This document shows positions 15,950-25,648 of a stretch of DNA of 64,000 bases, piece by piece. The stretch lies in the NCBI RefSeq assembly GCF_003589925.1, contig NZ_CP032382.1, positions 3,286,001 to 3,350,000 of the forward strand. Direction: 5' to 3'. The notes beneath the pieces were generated by a model. That model was given only the letters and a program-made list of their open reading frames with translations, searched no databases and was not told the DNA's origin. Made by a program: the position numbers and the translations under genes. Each line of letters starts with the position of its first letter. Positions within the stretch are counted from its first letter, which is position 1. Origin of the DNA: Chryseolinea soli. GTDB taxonomy: Bacteria; Bacteroidota; Bacteroidia; Cytophagales; Cyclobacteriaceae.

Positions 15950-18900
15950 ATGAAAAAATGTATACATCTTTTTTTGTTCACACTGGCAACGATTGCTGTA
16001 TCCGTGCAAGCCTCCGCGCAAACCATCGTGACGGGGACGGTCAAATCGCAATCCCAGGAAGCGCTCCCCGGCGTGAATGTGGTCATTAAGAACACGACCT
16101 CTGGTGCCATCACCGACCCCAACGGAGTTTTCAACCTCCAGATCCCCGAAGGCCTCAACAACGCTACGCTGATATTCTCACTGATCGGATATATCAGCCA
16201 GGAGATACCGGTCGGAGGACAGAAAAATTTCTCCGTGATCCTCGCGGAAGATTCCAAGCTCCTGACGGAAGTCGTTGTGACGGGCTATACGGCACAGGAA
16301 AAGCAAAAGATCACCGGCGCCGTCAATACGGTGAGTGCAGAGACCCTGAACAAAGTGCCGGTAGGTTCTATCGATCAGGCCTTGCAGGGCCGGGCACCGG
16401 GGGTGGTCGTTTCACAAAACACGGGTGCTCCGGGCGAAGGAGTTTCCGTCCGGATCCGCGGTGTCGGTTCGATCAACAGCGGGAACAGTCCGCTGTACAT
16501 TGTGGATGGTGTGCCAACACTGGATATCACCTCTGTATCGATGCAGGATGTTGAGAACATCAGTGTGCTGAAAGATGCCAGCGCTGCGGCGGTTTATGGC
16601 GCCCGGGCGGCCAACGGTATTGTGATCGTCACGACAAAATCCGGAAGCAGTGGTGCTCCGAAGATCCAGTTCAACAGCCAGGTGGGCATTCAGCGGCCGA
16701 GCCGTCTGATCAAAATGGCGAACACGGCACAGTATGCGGAGATCTACAATGAAGCAGCCAACACAGACAACGCCACGAAAACCAACCCGTTGTTTTTCCG
16801 CAAGCTGATCACCGACGACATGCTCGCGACACTGCCGGACGTAAACTACGTCGACGAGATCATGCGGCAGGATGCCGTTTTGCAAACCCATAGCATTTCC
16901 GTATCGGGTGGGGACAGTAAAACAAGATACTTTGTAGCCGGCAATTACTTCGGACAGCAGGGCATCATCAAGAACAGCGACTATTCGCGGGTGACGGGCC
17001 GCGTGAACGTGGATTCGCAAATAAAAAAATGGTTAAAGGCCGGTGTCAACCTGAACGTAGCCAAGGCAACGACCGATCTGGTCGGCAGCTCCGGTGATGG
17101 CGCCGGTGGTAATGGCGGCAGTGTTGTGCGCTATGCTTTCTTCCGCACACCCGCCATTCCCATATACGATGGCCAGGGCAATTTTACGGATTTGCCGCAA
17201 CGGTATGATCTATTCGGCGATGGTTATAATCCCGTGGGCATGCTGGCCTACAATAACAACAAACTGGTGAGCAACCGGTTGTTTGGAAAATTCTTTATTG
17301 TCCTTGAGCCTATGGAAGGGCTTAAGTTCACATCGAATGTCGGCATCGACTTTACCAGCCAGAACCAACGAAGGTTCGACCGGATGTGGGGGACCAACAA
17401 CCGGATCAACAACATAAACCGTCTCGACGTGACGGACGCAAGATTCCAAACCATCACGTTCAGTAATTTTCTAACCTACACGAAGAACTTTAATGATCAC
17501 CACTTTGCATTCCTGCTCGGCACCGAATCGGTTAAAGTAGACAATTATATACTCAACCCCAGTCAAAAGAATTTTCCGGACCAGGAATCAAACCTGGTCT
17601 ATCTCGGCAAAGGACTAGGCCTCATTGAAACAAATGAGTCCAAGACCGGCAATGCGCTGCTTTCATTTTTTGGAAAAGTAGATTATGACTTCAAAGAAAA
17701 ATACGTTGCCTCGGTCACGCTGCGGAGGGATGGCTCTTCCCGGTTTGGGCCGGACAACCGCTGGGGGAATTTTTACGCCGGATCTTTGGGATGGCGACTT
17801 GATAAAGAATCATTTCTCGTCGACAACGAGACGATCGACATGTTGAAGCTGCGCGCGGGCTACGGTTCGATCGGTAACCAGGAGATCGGTAACTATGCTT
17901 TCACCGACCAGATCAACACCGGCTATAATTATCCATTCGGTGCGGTGAAGGGCGTGGGGTATGCTGTGACCGATCTTGGCAACAGCCGCGTACATTGGGA
18001 AACCAGCAACCAGCTTAATGTCGGCGCAGACATCGCGATCCTCAACGGAAAGTTCACGGCCTCGCTGGATTATTTTTATAAAGTAACCACAGACCTGCTG
18101 GTAAGACGGCCCTTGCCGTCATCTTCCGGAACAGCAAGTGCGCCCTGGGTAAACGATGGCGAAGTATTGAACCGCGGCGTGGAACTTGCCGTGAGCTACT
18201 CCAATGCGATCGGAGCTTTCCGGTATACCATCAGTGGTAACGCGGCGACGTTGCATAACGAAGTGGTGGATATAAGCGCTCCGTTAAGAGCAGGAACTTA
18301 TGGATCCGATTTCCTAACGCTCACCGAAAAAGGCCATCCCATCGGATCGTTCTACCTCTATGAGACCGAAGGGATCTTTCAGGATGCGGGCGAAGTCTTC
18401 ACGCACGCTTTACCGGTAAGTGGTGTAAAGCCGGGAGACGTCAAATACAAAGACCAGAACCAGGACGGCGTCATCGATGCCGATCACGACCGGAAACACG
18501 TAGGCAGCGCCATTCCCAAAGTTACGGGTGGGCTTACGATCAACCTGGGATTTAAGAACTGGGACTTTTCTGTATTCTTTCAGGGAGCTTACGGCCAAAA
18601 AATATTCTCCGTCCTGAATCGTGATATTGAAGGATTCTACCGGCCGTTCAATGTTACGGAACGCTACTACCAAAATCGCTGGACAGGTCAGGGTACGTCG
18701 AATGAAATTCCGCGCGCGTCCTGGGACGCATCGGGTAACAACAACATTGTCTACTCCAGCAGATTTCTGGAAAGCGGATCCTATACACGCCTGAAGAACC
18801 TCCAGCTTGGCTATACACTTCCTGCGTCTTTACTGGCGAACTATGGATTCTCATCTGTCCGCATTTATTTCTCCGGAACAAACCTGCTCACCTTTACAAA

Positions 18901-19033
18901 GTACTCGGGGCTTGATCCTGAAATGACGGTAAGCAACAATGCTTTGGGTGAGGGTGACCGCGCCTCCGGAATGGATTGGGGTACATATCCTTCCGCAAAA
19001 TCATTCAACCTCGGTGTCAGTGCTACTTTCTAA
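15950..19033 (+). CDS. SusC/RagA-type TonB-dependent outer membrane transporter
   Basis: 1027 residues. A signal peptide (cleavage near ASAQ) precedes a carboxypeptidase-regulatory-like beta-sandwich (VTGTVKSQSQEALPGVNVVI, about 25-105). A TonB box-like segment TEVVVTGY follows, then the plug (about 115-230, with IRGVGSINSGNSPLYIVDGV) and a long beta-barrel. This is the normal length for SusC. With SusD, 11 bp downstream, it forms the glycan-importing pedal-bin complex of the outer membrane, powered by TonB. There is no extra N-terminal signal-transduction domain, so it is not itself a sigma/anti-sigma sensor; control is expected from the HTCS at the other end of the locus. Confidence 0.97.
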   Translation: MKKCIHLFLFTLATIAVSVQASAQTIVTGTVKSQSQEALPGVNVVIKNTTSGAITDPNGVFNLQIPEGLNNATLIFSLIGYISQEIPVGGQKNFSVILAEDSKLLTEVVVTGYTAQEKQKITGAVNTVSAETLNKVPVGSIDQALQGRAPGVVVSQNTGAPGEGVSVRIRGVGSINSGNSPLYIVDGVPTLDITSVSMQDVENISVLKDASAAAVYGARAANGIVIVTTKSGSSGAPKIQFNSQVGIQRPSRLIKMANTAQYAEIYNEAANTDNATKTNPLFFRKLITDDMLATLPDVNYVDEIMRQDAVLQTHSISVSGGDSKTRYFVAGNYFGQQGIIKNSDYSRVTGRVNVDSQIKKWLKAGVNLNVAKATTDLVGSSGDGAGGNGGSVVRYAFFRTPAIPIYDGQGNFTDLPQRYDLFGDGYNPVGMLAYNNNKLVSNRLFGKFFIVLEPMEGLKFTSNVGIDFTSQNQRRFDRMWGTNNRINNINRLDVTDARFQTITFSNFLTYTKNFNDHHFAFLLGTESVKVDNYILNPSQKNFPDQESNLVYLGKGLGLIETNESKTGNALLSFFGKVDYDFKEKYVASVTLRRDGSSRFGPDNRWGNFYAGSLGWRLDKESFLVDNETIDMLKLRAGYGSIGNQEIGNYAFTDQINTGYNYPFGAVKGVGYAVTDLGNSRVHWETSNQLNVGADIAILNGKFTASLDYFYKVTTDLLVRRPLPSSSGTASAPWVNDGEVLNRGVELAVSYSNAIGAFRYTISGNAATLHNEVVDISAPLRAGTYGSDFLTLTEKGHPIGSFYLYETEGIFQDAGEVFTHALPVSGVKPGDVKYKDQNQDGVIDADHDRKHVGSAIPKVTGGLTINLGFKNWDFSVFFQGAYGQKIFSVLNRDIEGFYRPFNVTERYYQNRWTGQGTSNEIPRASWDASGNNNIVYSSRFLESGSYTRLKNLQLGYTLPASLLANYGFSSVRIYFSGTNLLTFTKYSGLDPEMTVSNNALGEGDRASGMDWGTYPSAKSFNLGVSATF

Positions 19034-19044
19034 AACAGACAACT

Positions 19045-20532
19045 ATGAAAAAGATCAATACACTCTTTCTGACAGGCTTCATACTCGCGGTAAGCGCCTG
19101 CTCTGATTTTTTAAAGGAAGACCTCCAGGGTGCCTACTCGAGTGCCACCTTTTATAAAACAGAATCACAAGCCACCCTGGCGCTGACAGGCATTTACAAC
19201 GCCGCTTCGTTTACGACGACCGACAATGCCTTGTGGGTATTCGGAGATGTAGCATCCGACGATGCCGTGCGCGGCGGCAAGCCCGGTGACCTGATCGACA
19301 TTCAGTACATCGACGACTTTAACTACTCCCGCAACAACGGCATCCTCGACAGAATGTGGAAGCGGTTTTATGAAGGCATATCCCGTGCGAACTATTTGCT
19401 GTATTACGGTAGCGGAATCGACATGGATGTGACGCGGCGCGAACGCCTGCTGGGTGAAGCAAAATTCCTGCGAGCGTACTTTTATTTTAGCCTCGTCAAT
19501 ATTTTTGGGGAGATCCCTTTAAAGCTGAACCCACCGCTCAACGACAGCGAACTTTACAAACCCAAAGTATCGGTAAGCGACGTTTATGAACAGATCGAAA
19601 AAGACCTGAACGAAGCCGCCGCGGTACTGGACGAGTCCTATACCGGTGCCGACATCGGCAGGGCCACAAAAGGTGCGGCCTGGGGCATGCTGGCGAAAGT
19701 TTATCTCTACCAGGAGAAATGGACGGAAGCTTTGAACGCCACGGCAGAAGTCGAAGCGATCGGGATCTACCAGCTGGTGCCGGTGTATAAAAATAACTTC
19801 ATCGACTCCACACAGAACAATGTCGAATCGATTTTTGAGATCCAGCATCTCGCCGGACAATCACCGCTGCTGGGCAGTTACCTCAATCAATATTTTAGTC
19901 CGGTGATCTACAATGGATACGTGGTGAATGTGCCCGTGCAAAATTTTATCGACGAGTTTGAAGTAACGGACGCAGCCGTGGTTGATCCGCGACTTGATTA
20001 CACCGTGGGGAGGGAAGGCCAACTTTGGGTGAACAGTGAAGCATACGTCCCGGCGTGGTCTCCGACCGGGTATCTGCAGAAAAAACATATCCAGCCTTTG
20101 CGCGAAGGTCCGGTCAACAATGATGGTGCGCTGAACTACGTCTATATGCGCTACGCCGATATCCTGCTGATAAAAGCAGAAGCGCTCAACGAATTGAATC
20201 GCACCAATGAGGCTTTGACCCCTTTGAACGCCGTGCGAAAACGCGCTCGGGAAAGTTATTTATACGATGTGGATCTTCCCGGCGCGGGCGCAGTGCCGAC
20301 CGACCTCTTGCCCGATATAGCCAACACGGGGCAGCAAGGCGTTCGCACAGCCATCCGTCACGAACGAAGAGTGGAGCTCGGCTTTGAGTTTCACCGCTTC
20401 TTCGACCTGATGCGCTACGGCAAAGTCGTCGCCGAAGCCGCGCTGGAAGGAACCGGTTTTTCCTATGACAAGAACCGGTATTTTCTCATACCACAGTCCG
20501 AACTCGATACGAATCCTGCCATTGATCAATAG
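19045..20532 (+). CDS. SusD/RagB-type surface glycan-binding lipoprotein
   Basis: 495 residues. The signal peptide has a lipobox (LAVSAC, Cys19) followed by SDFLKEDLQG, the usual SusD start. Visible family features are the N-terminal repeat-like helical region with ERLLGEAKFLRAYFYFSLVN, TPLNAVRKRARESY, and the C-terminal RTAIRHERRVELGFEFHRF and FDLMRYGK blocks. SusD caps the SusC barrel from outside and helps select the glycan. The ATG at 19045 is taken because it begins the signal peptide; a longer frame overlapping the end of SusC (from 18976) is not credible. Confidence 0.97.
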   Translation: MKKINTLFLTGFILAVSACSDFLKEDLQGAYSSATFYKTESQATLALTGIYNAASFTTTDNALWVFGDVASDDAVRGGKPGDLIDIQYIDDFNYSRNNGILDRMWKRFYEGISRANYLLYYGSGIDMDVTRRERLLGEAKFLRAYFYFSLVNIFGEIPLKLNPPLNDSELYKPKVSVSDVYEQIEKDLNEAAAVLDESYTGADIGRATKGAAWGMLAKVYLYQEKWTEALNATAEVEAIGIYQLVPVYKNNFIDSTQNNVESIFEIQHLAGQSPLLGSYLNQYFSPVIYNGYVVNVPVQNFIDEFEVTDAAVVDPRLDYTVGREGQLWVNSEAYVPAWSPTGYLQKKHIQPLREGPVNNDGALNYVYMRYADILLIKAEALNELNRTNEALTPLNAVRKRARESYLYDVDLPGAGAVPTDLLPDIANTGQQGVRTAIRHERRVELGFEFHRFFDLMRYGKVVAEAALEGTGFSYDKNRYFLIPQSELDTNPAIDQ

Positions 20533-20577
20533 CCCAGTCCAACATGTCGAATTTAAATTTTTAACAACTTAAACTTT

Positions 20578-21636
20578 ATGAAAATGAAACCAGTAAAATT
20601 AATGCTCATGGGGATAACACTGCTTTCGGCAATGTTCATTGCCTCCTGCTCCAGTGATGACGGCCCGGTAGAAGGTGATAAGACCGCGCTTAGCGCAGCC
20701 ATTACAGAGATTGAAGATGCTCTTAGCAGCGCAGAAGAAGGAACACTCGAAGGTCAGTATCAGTCAGGCTCCAAAGCCACACTACAGGCTGCCGTTGACG
20801 CTGCTAAAGCAGTCGTCGCCGACAAAGGTGCCGAACAAGCTAAAGTCAACAGTGCGCTGGCCAATTTGCAGGCCGCATTGGTGGCCTTCGAGGCCAAAGT
20901 AGTGGAGCCGATTGACCTTGCCAATTTAGTGGCTCGCTGGAAGTTTGACGAAGGTACCGGAACTACCGCAAACGATGAATCGACGAATAATTTTGATGGC
21001 GCGTTCAAAACCGGTCCTGCCGGCTGGGGTGCAGGTGTTCCTACATGGTCTACCGATCGTTTTGGCGCAGCAAACAAAGCGCTTCACTTTGACAAAGGTG
21101 CCAATATTGAAGTTCCCTATAACACCGCGTTGAATCCGACCAAGATCTCGATTTCCATTTGGGTAAAGGCAGACGAGATCAAACCCGGAAACCGTTTCAT
21201 CGGTTTACAGTCCTGGATCGGTTATAAATTCGAACTGCAGGAAGCTAACCGTCCTTTCCTGAGCATTGGCAAACCCGATGGTGGAACCTACGATAGAGAT
21301 TCCCAACAGAATCTTCCGATCAATGAATGGCATCACCTGATTGCCACCTTCGGCGGTGGTAACATGGTCTTCTATGTCGATGGAGAATTGGTGTTGGCAT
21401 GGGACAATACGCCCGGCGATGCGCGGTCAATCTCCGGTACGCCGTATAATTTTGTGATCGGTCAGGATTTCCCGACGGACAAATACGCTGCTACCGATAC
21501 GAACTTCGACAACGATCACATTATTCCCTTGGCATGGGGTGGATTCTTCCACGGTTCACTCGATGACATTAGAATTTACAAATCCGTTCTCACGGCTTCG
21601 CAAGTGGCCAGCATCTACGCTTCTGAAAAACCGTAA
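20578..21636 (+). CDS. Surface lipoprotein with FIVAR-like helical and LamG domains
   Basis: 352 residues. Lipobox MFIASC (Cys24) followed by SSDDG, an acidic tail after the lipidated Cys of the type linked to surface export in Bacteroidota. Residues about 35-105 are an Ala-rich helical bundle (TLQAAVDAAKAVVADKGAEQ) resembling FIVAR-type spacers. Residues about 115-350 form a LamG/concanavalin-like sandwich with LVARWKFDEGTGT at the start and LDDIRIYKSVLTASQVASIY at the end, the usual last strand. It sits where SusE/SGBP genes lie, 45 bp after SusD, so it is probably an additional glycan-binding protein. A strong terminator follows 16 bp past its stop. Confidence 0.85.
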   Translation: MKMKPVKLMLMGITLLSAMFIASCSSDDGPVEGDKTALSAAITEIEDALSSAEEGTLEGQYQSGSKATLQAAVDAAKAVVADKGAEQAKVNSALANLQAALVAFEAKVVEPIDLANLVARWKFDEGTGTTANDESTNNFDGAFKTGPAGWGAGVPTWSTDRFGAANKALHFDKGANIEVPYNTALNPTKISISIWVKADEIKPGNRFIGLQSWIGYKFELQEANRPFLSIGKPDGGTYDRDSQQNLPINEWHHLIATFGGGNMVFYVDGELVLAWDNTPGDARSISGTPYNFVIGQDFPTDKYAATDTNFDNDHIIPLAWGGFFHGSLDDIRIYKSVLTASQVASIYASEKP

Positions 21637-21652
21637 TCCACCGTGTTGATAG

Positions 21653-21691
21653 AAAAAAGGAACAGTGAAAATTTTACTGTTCCTTTTTTTA
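21653..21691 (+). terminator. Strong intrinsic terminator closing the SusCD operon
   Basis: A perfect stem of about 14 bp (AAAAAAGGAACAGT / ACTGTTCCTTTTTT) around a 9-base AT-rich loop, ending in a run of T on the + strand. It separates the PUL operon from the T9SS-secreted homologue gene, which must then have its own promoter or depend on readthrough. Confidence 0.92.
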
Positions 21692-21756
21692 ATTCCATTG
21701 CACAAAGGCCACAGACGAAGACACAGGTTCAACCGGGAACTTTAACCAAACTGAAA

Positions 21757-24700
21757 ATGATAAAGGCATGCGCTAGAAAGATAATTTGGTTGAATTTGTT
21801 ATGGATCAATTTGATCAATGGCTACGCACAACCCGGGCAAATTGACATAGCCCGTGTTCAGCAGATGCCCAATCTTCCTTCGCCCTACCTGATGCGCGAT
21901 TGGAAAGATGTCGCCGTGAAGTACGATGAATTTATTTTTTCTACCGGTGCCACCGGCGAATTTTTGCCCGTGATCAGTTTGAAATCAAGCGGCACGAATT
22001 ATCCTGCATTGCAACCTATCCTTCTCGATACCTATGTAGGTTCTCCCGGCAACCCGGCCGAAGCGATCAATATCATTCCGTCTATTGTGGGCGCGACGCT
22101 TGTCGGAATTGATAAATCAAATCAGAATGGCGTCAACTGGGCGATCAAAGTCAAAGATTTTTTTAACAAGGCAAACGGACAAAATGTATACCTCAATGGC
22201 TACGCCACGACCAGCGGCAGCGATTGGTGGTATGACGTGATGCCGAATGTTTATTTCTACCAGTTGTATTCACAATATCCAACCCTGACCGATTTTAATG
22301 AACAACTCACCACGATCGCAGACCGCTGGCTCGACGCGGTGAAAACAATGGGTGGCACCACCACGCCCTGGGCAGCTCCTCAAATGAACTACCGTGGCTT
22401 TAACCTGCTCACCATGACACCGAACGGCAACGGTGTGATAGAACCTGAATCGGCCGGAACCATTGCCTGGCTGCTATACCATGCCTATGGAAAAACCGGC
22501 GATAAAAAATATTTAGAGGGCGCTCAAATGGCGCTCGAGTTTTTGTCAACACTAACCGCCAATCCGTCGTATGAGCTCCAGCTTCCGTATGGCACTTTCA
22601 TGGCGGCAAAAATGAATGCGGAAACGGGGACAGCCTATGATGTGGAAAAGATGGTCAACTGGAGTTTTAACCGCGGTCCACTCAGAGGCTGGGGGACCAT
22701 TGTCGGCAACTGGAATGGGGCCGATGTTTCGGGTCTCATCGGGGAGGCAAATGATGGAGGAAGCGATTATGCGTTTGTCATGAATGGATTTCAGCAGGCG
22801 GCGGCGCTTGTGCCCATGGTGAAATACGATAAACGTTTCGCACGCGCCATAGCGAAATGGACGCTCAACCTGGCGAACGCCAGTCGTTTGTTTTATTCCC
22901 AATACCTGCCACAAACCAGCCAGGATGATTTTGACTGGAGCTCGGCGCACGATCCGCAGTCGGTCATTGCCTACGAAGCTTTGAAAGAAGACAAAGACGG
23001 AAAAAAATTATATGCTACCGGCGATGCCGTAAATGGGGGATGGGCAGAAACGAACTTGAGTTTGTACAGCTCATCGAGTGTGGGATATCTTGCGGCAGTT
23101 GTCGATCCGACCGATGTTGATGGTATTTTATTGCTCGATGTTAATAAAACAGATTTCTTTGGTCAGCATAAATTTCCTTCGTTCCTGGCCTATAATCCTT
23201 ACGGCGTACCCAAAGTAGTAACGCTTCCATTAGGAGCCCAAACGTATGACATCTACAACGCTATTTCAGAGACTGTAATAAAGACCTCCGTTACCGGAAA
23301 TACCACCCTTACCATACCAGCCGATGAAGCTGTGTTGTTGGTATATCTTCCTCAAAACGCAACAACGGTTGCAAAGGCTGGAAAACTATACGTCGGCAAC
23401 GACGTGGTGGACTATCATTATGGATATGATTTCACAGGCAAGCTCCGGATCAAATCCCTTGATACCAAAGAGGAGCGCGCTGAATTTAATCAGGTGGTAG
23501 ATGTTTACGGCGCGGCGGAAAATGCGACGGGGGCGACCACATACAGCTGGTATGTTAACGATATTTTAAAAGAATCGTCTTCATCAGGTATCTTTCATTG
23601 GACTGTTCCGGAAGTGGAGGGAACGTATAAGATTTTGCTTAAGATAACTTCAGGTGCAGCTTCCGCAAAAGATAGTATCAACCTCACCGTCGTAGAAAGA
23701 ATTCCGGTCCCGCCGGTCATTGCTGGGTTTACTGCCGATAAGAAATGGTTTGTTACCGGCAGTGAATCATCCATCATCTGCAATGCCACCAACAGTCACG
23801 GAGGTCCGTTACAATACACCTGGAGTTTTTCCGGCGGCGTCCTCGTCAATCAAAACGATTCGCTGATCCGTTGGAGTGCTCCACAAAATGAAGGGTTGTA
23901 CACGATTACATGCGAGGTTTCCAACGAAGATGACCTGAAGGCGACAGGGCAACAGCAAGTCCTCGTGAAGAAATTAAGTGATGGCACGACGGCCTCGTTT
24001 GCCTACTATCCCCTGGACGGCGATGTCAAAGACTACAGCGGCAACGGCCGCAACGCGCACAGAGAGGGCACACAGCAAACAAACGACGCGCGCGGCGAGC
24101 CGGATAAAGCCTATAAATTTTCATCCGGAAGTGATATTATTTATGTCGACAATTCGACAGGCCTGAATTTTCAAAACGAGATAACTCTTTCCTTCTGGGT
24201 AAAGCTCGATGCCGTGACAGAGGAATCCTTCATACTATCGCACGGCAGTTGGGAAGAACGATGGAAAGTATCCGTCACCCCCACAAAGAGGTTGCGCTGG
24301 ACCGTGAAATCGGCGTCCGGCACAAAAGACCTGGACAGCTCTTTTCCATTGGAGCTAGATCGCTTTTATCATTTCACCGTCGTATACACGCCCTATTCCA
24401 TGGAACTTTATAGCGACGGAACCCTGGATACTTTTTCCGCCGCTTCCGGCTTGATGTCGACAACGGCAAAAGCCATTACCTTTGGCCGGAAGGCCGTAGA
24501 CGAAGCCGCCTACTATTTAAAAGGCACGCTCGACGAAGTGCGTATCTACGATAAAGCGTTGGCTCCTGACGAAATTGAAACTTTGAAATCATTGTGGAAT
24601 GAAATCACCGCTGTCCCAGCCGAAACCGACCATCAGCTCACCCTATATCCAAATCCGTCGCATGGCGTTGTCATCATCGAACGCGTTCAAGACGTGAAGC

Positions 24701-24864
24701 GCATAGACCTCATGACAATAACCGGAGCGAGAATTAACGCATCCTATTCGTACGATGAAGCGAGAGACAACTACCACCTTGAATTCAACACGCATCCTGG
24801 AATGATCATCCTCCGGGTCGAAACTTCAACTGGAGTTTTTTATAAGAAGGTTTCCGTTGAGTAA
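21757..24864 (+). CDS. T9SS-secreted multidomain protein: toroid-like domain, Ig-like modules, LamG, sorting domain
   Basis: About 1035 residues. Signal peptide (ends near NGYAQ). Residues about 25-560 are homologous to the lipoprotein at 14166-15938, sharing LVGIDKSNQNGVNW, GSDWWYDVMPNV, RGWGTIVGNWNGADVSG, DGGSDYAFVMNGF and YNPYG. Two Ig/PKD-like modules follow (about 600-780; TYSWYVNDI and QYTWSFSGG). A LamG domain lies at about 790-950 (YYPLDGDVKDYSGNGRNAH ... LDEVRIYDKALAPDEIETL), then a type A T9SS C-terminal sorting domain (LTLYPNPSHGVVIIER ... GVFYKKVSVE). It is expected to be exported and surface-attached or released. Start at 21757 opens directly on the signal peptide; an earlier in-frame start would run through the terminator. 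Confidence 0.85.
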   Translation: MIKACARKIIWLNLLWINLINGYAQPGQIDIARVQQMPNLPSPYLMRDWKDVAVKYDEFIFSTGATGEFLPVISLKSSGTNYPALQPILLDTYVGSPGNPAEAINIIPSIVGATLVGIDKSNQNGVNWAIKVKDFFNKANGQNVYLNGYATTSGSDWWYDVMPNVYFYQLYSQYPTLTDFNEQLTTIADRWLDAVKTMGGTTTPWAAPQMNYRGFNLLTMTPNGNGVIEPESAGTIAWLLYHAYGKTGDKKYLEGAQMALEFLSTLTANPSYELQLPYGTFMAAKMNAETGTAYDVEKMVNWSFNRGPLRGWGTIVGNWNGADVSGLIGEANDGGSDYAFVMNGFQQAAALVPMVKYDKRFARAIAKWTLNLANASRLFYSQYLPQTSQDDFDWSSAHDPQSVIAYEALKEDKDGKKLYATGDAVNGGWAETNLSLYSSSSVGYLAAVVDPTDVDGILLLDVNKTDFFGQHKFPSFLAYNPYGVPKVVTLPLGAQTYDIYNAISETVIKTSVTGNTTLTIPADEAVLLVYLPQNATTVAKAGKLYVGNDVVDYHYGYDFTGKLRIKSLDTKEERAEFNQVVDVYGAAENATGATTYSWYVNDILKESSSSGIFHWTVPEVEGTYKILLKITSGAASAKDSINLTVVERIPVPPVIAGFTADKKWFVTGSESSIICNATNSHGGPLQYTWSFSGGVLVNQNDSLIRWSAPQNEGLYTITCEVSNEDDLKATGQQQVLVKKLSDGTTASFAYYPLDGDVKDYSGNGRNAHREGTQQTNDARGEPDKAYKFSSGSDIIYVDNSTGLNFQNEITLSFWVKLDAVTEESFILSHGSWEERWKVSVTPTKRLRWTVKSASGTKDLDSSFPLELDRFYHFTVVYTPYSMELYSDGTLDTFSAASGLMSTTAKAITFGRKAVDEAAYYLKGTLDEVRIYDKALAPDEIETLKSLWNEITAVPAETDHQLTLYPNPSHGVVIIERVQDVKRIDLMTITGARINASYSYDEARDNYHLEFNTHPGMIILRVETSTGVFYKKVSVE

Positions 24865-24892
24865 GGAGTCACTCCAAGCAGTGAGCGCATGC

Positions 24893-25648
24893 TTAATAAA
24901 AAGCAATAAGAGCGCTTTGATTATCCTGAAAGCTCCCATACGTGTAGACAGTGTTGTTCCCCTTCACCACAAGCGTCTCAGAGCCGCCGCCGGCAAGATT
25001 TAAAACTTCTTTTGACTTTAGATCTGTGTTGCTGGTTCCACTCAGAAAGGTAGCCATCTGTAACAAGGTAACAGGCTCTGTAGTTACGGCCACAACGACT
25101 TTGTTATTGGTATTTATCGCGACGATTGCCCGGTTATAGGCCCTGTATGATGCCTCTGAACTTGGCCTAAAGACAACGGAACCACCCTGGACGAGAAAGG
25201 GACCCGTCTGAAATCCTTCATAGACTTTGTCAATGGACTCGTTACTACATCTCAATAACGAAAGTTTGCCACCATTAACGCCAGCGACACCGTTATAACC
25301 GCCTGCCCTTAACGCACTGATCGTTGCACCATCGATCTTCAAAAAACCGTTTGGGATCAGGGGATAAAAACTTGACACAAAACCTCCCCCCAGCACTACC
25401 TTCGCACCGGTCCTGACAACTTCAACAGCTGTTCTGCCGTTGGAATGACGTTGCGTCAAGCCTTGGATCTTAGCCTTAAGATGTTTCGGTTCAATGATGA
25501 CAACAAATAGGGTAGTGCTAAACTCACGCGTTCGAATAACATATTTCTTGAGCACATAATCCGGGTGCTTAAAAATGACGGTTTCACCGGAATCCTGCAA
25601 AATGAAGCCTAAACTTAAAAAAGCGAAGAAAAGCACGATGGTTCTCAT
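24893..25648 (-). CDS. NAGPA-domain (phosphodiester glycosidase family) protein
   Basis: 251 residues with an N-terminal signal peptide. The body follows the NAGPA domain layout: VVLGGGFVSSFYPLIPNGF (family NGGFF-like strand), GPFLVQGG, RAIVAINTNNKVVVAVT, and LNLAGGGSETLVVKGNNTV near the C-terminus. In most members the last block reads LDGGGS, where the Asp is thought to be catalytic; here an Ala stands at that place. The protein may therefore be a binding protein or use a different residue. Family members cleave phosphodiester-linked sugars, e.g. uncovering enzyme in animals and autolysin-related exoglycosidases in bacteria. It overlaps the upstream membrane-protein gene by 4 bp. Confidence 0.75.
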   Translation of the reverse strand: MRTIVLFFAFLSLGFILQDSGETVIFKHPDYVLKKYVIRTREFSTTLFVVIIEPKHLKAKIQGLTQRHSNGRTAVEVVRTGAKVVLGGGFVSSFYPLIPNGFLKIDGATISALRAGGYNGVAGVNGGKLSLLRCSNESIDKVYEGFQTGPFLVQGGSVVFRPSSEASYRAYNRAIVAINTNNKVVVAVTTEPVTLLQMATFLSGTSNTDLKSKEVLNLAGGGSETLVVKGNNTVYTYGSFQDNQSALIAFY

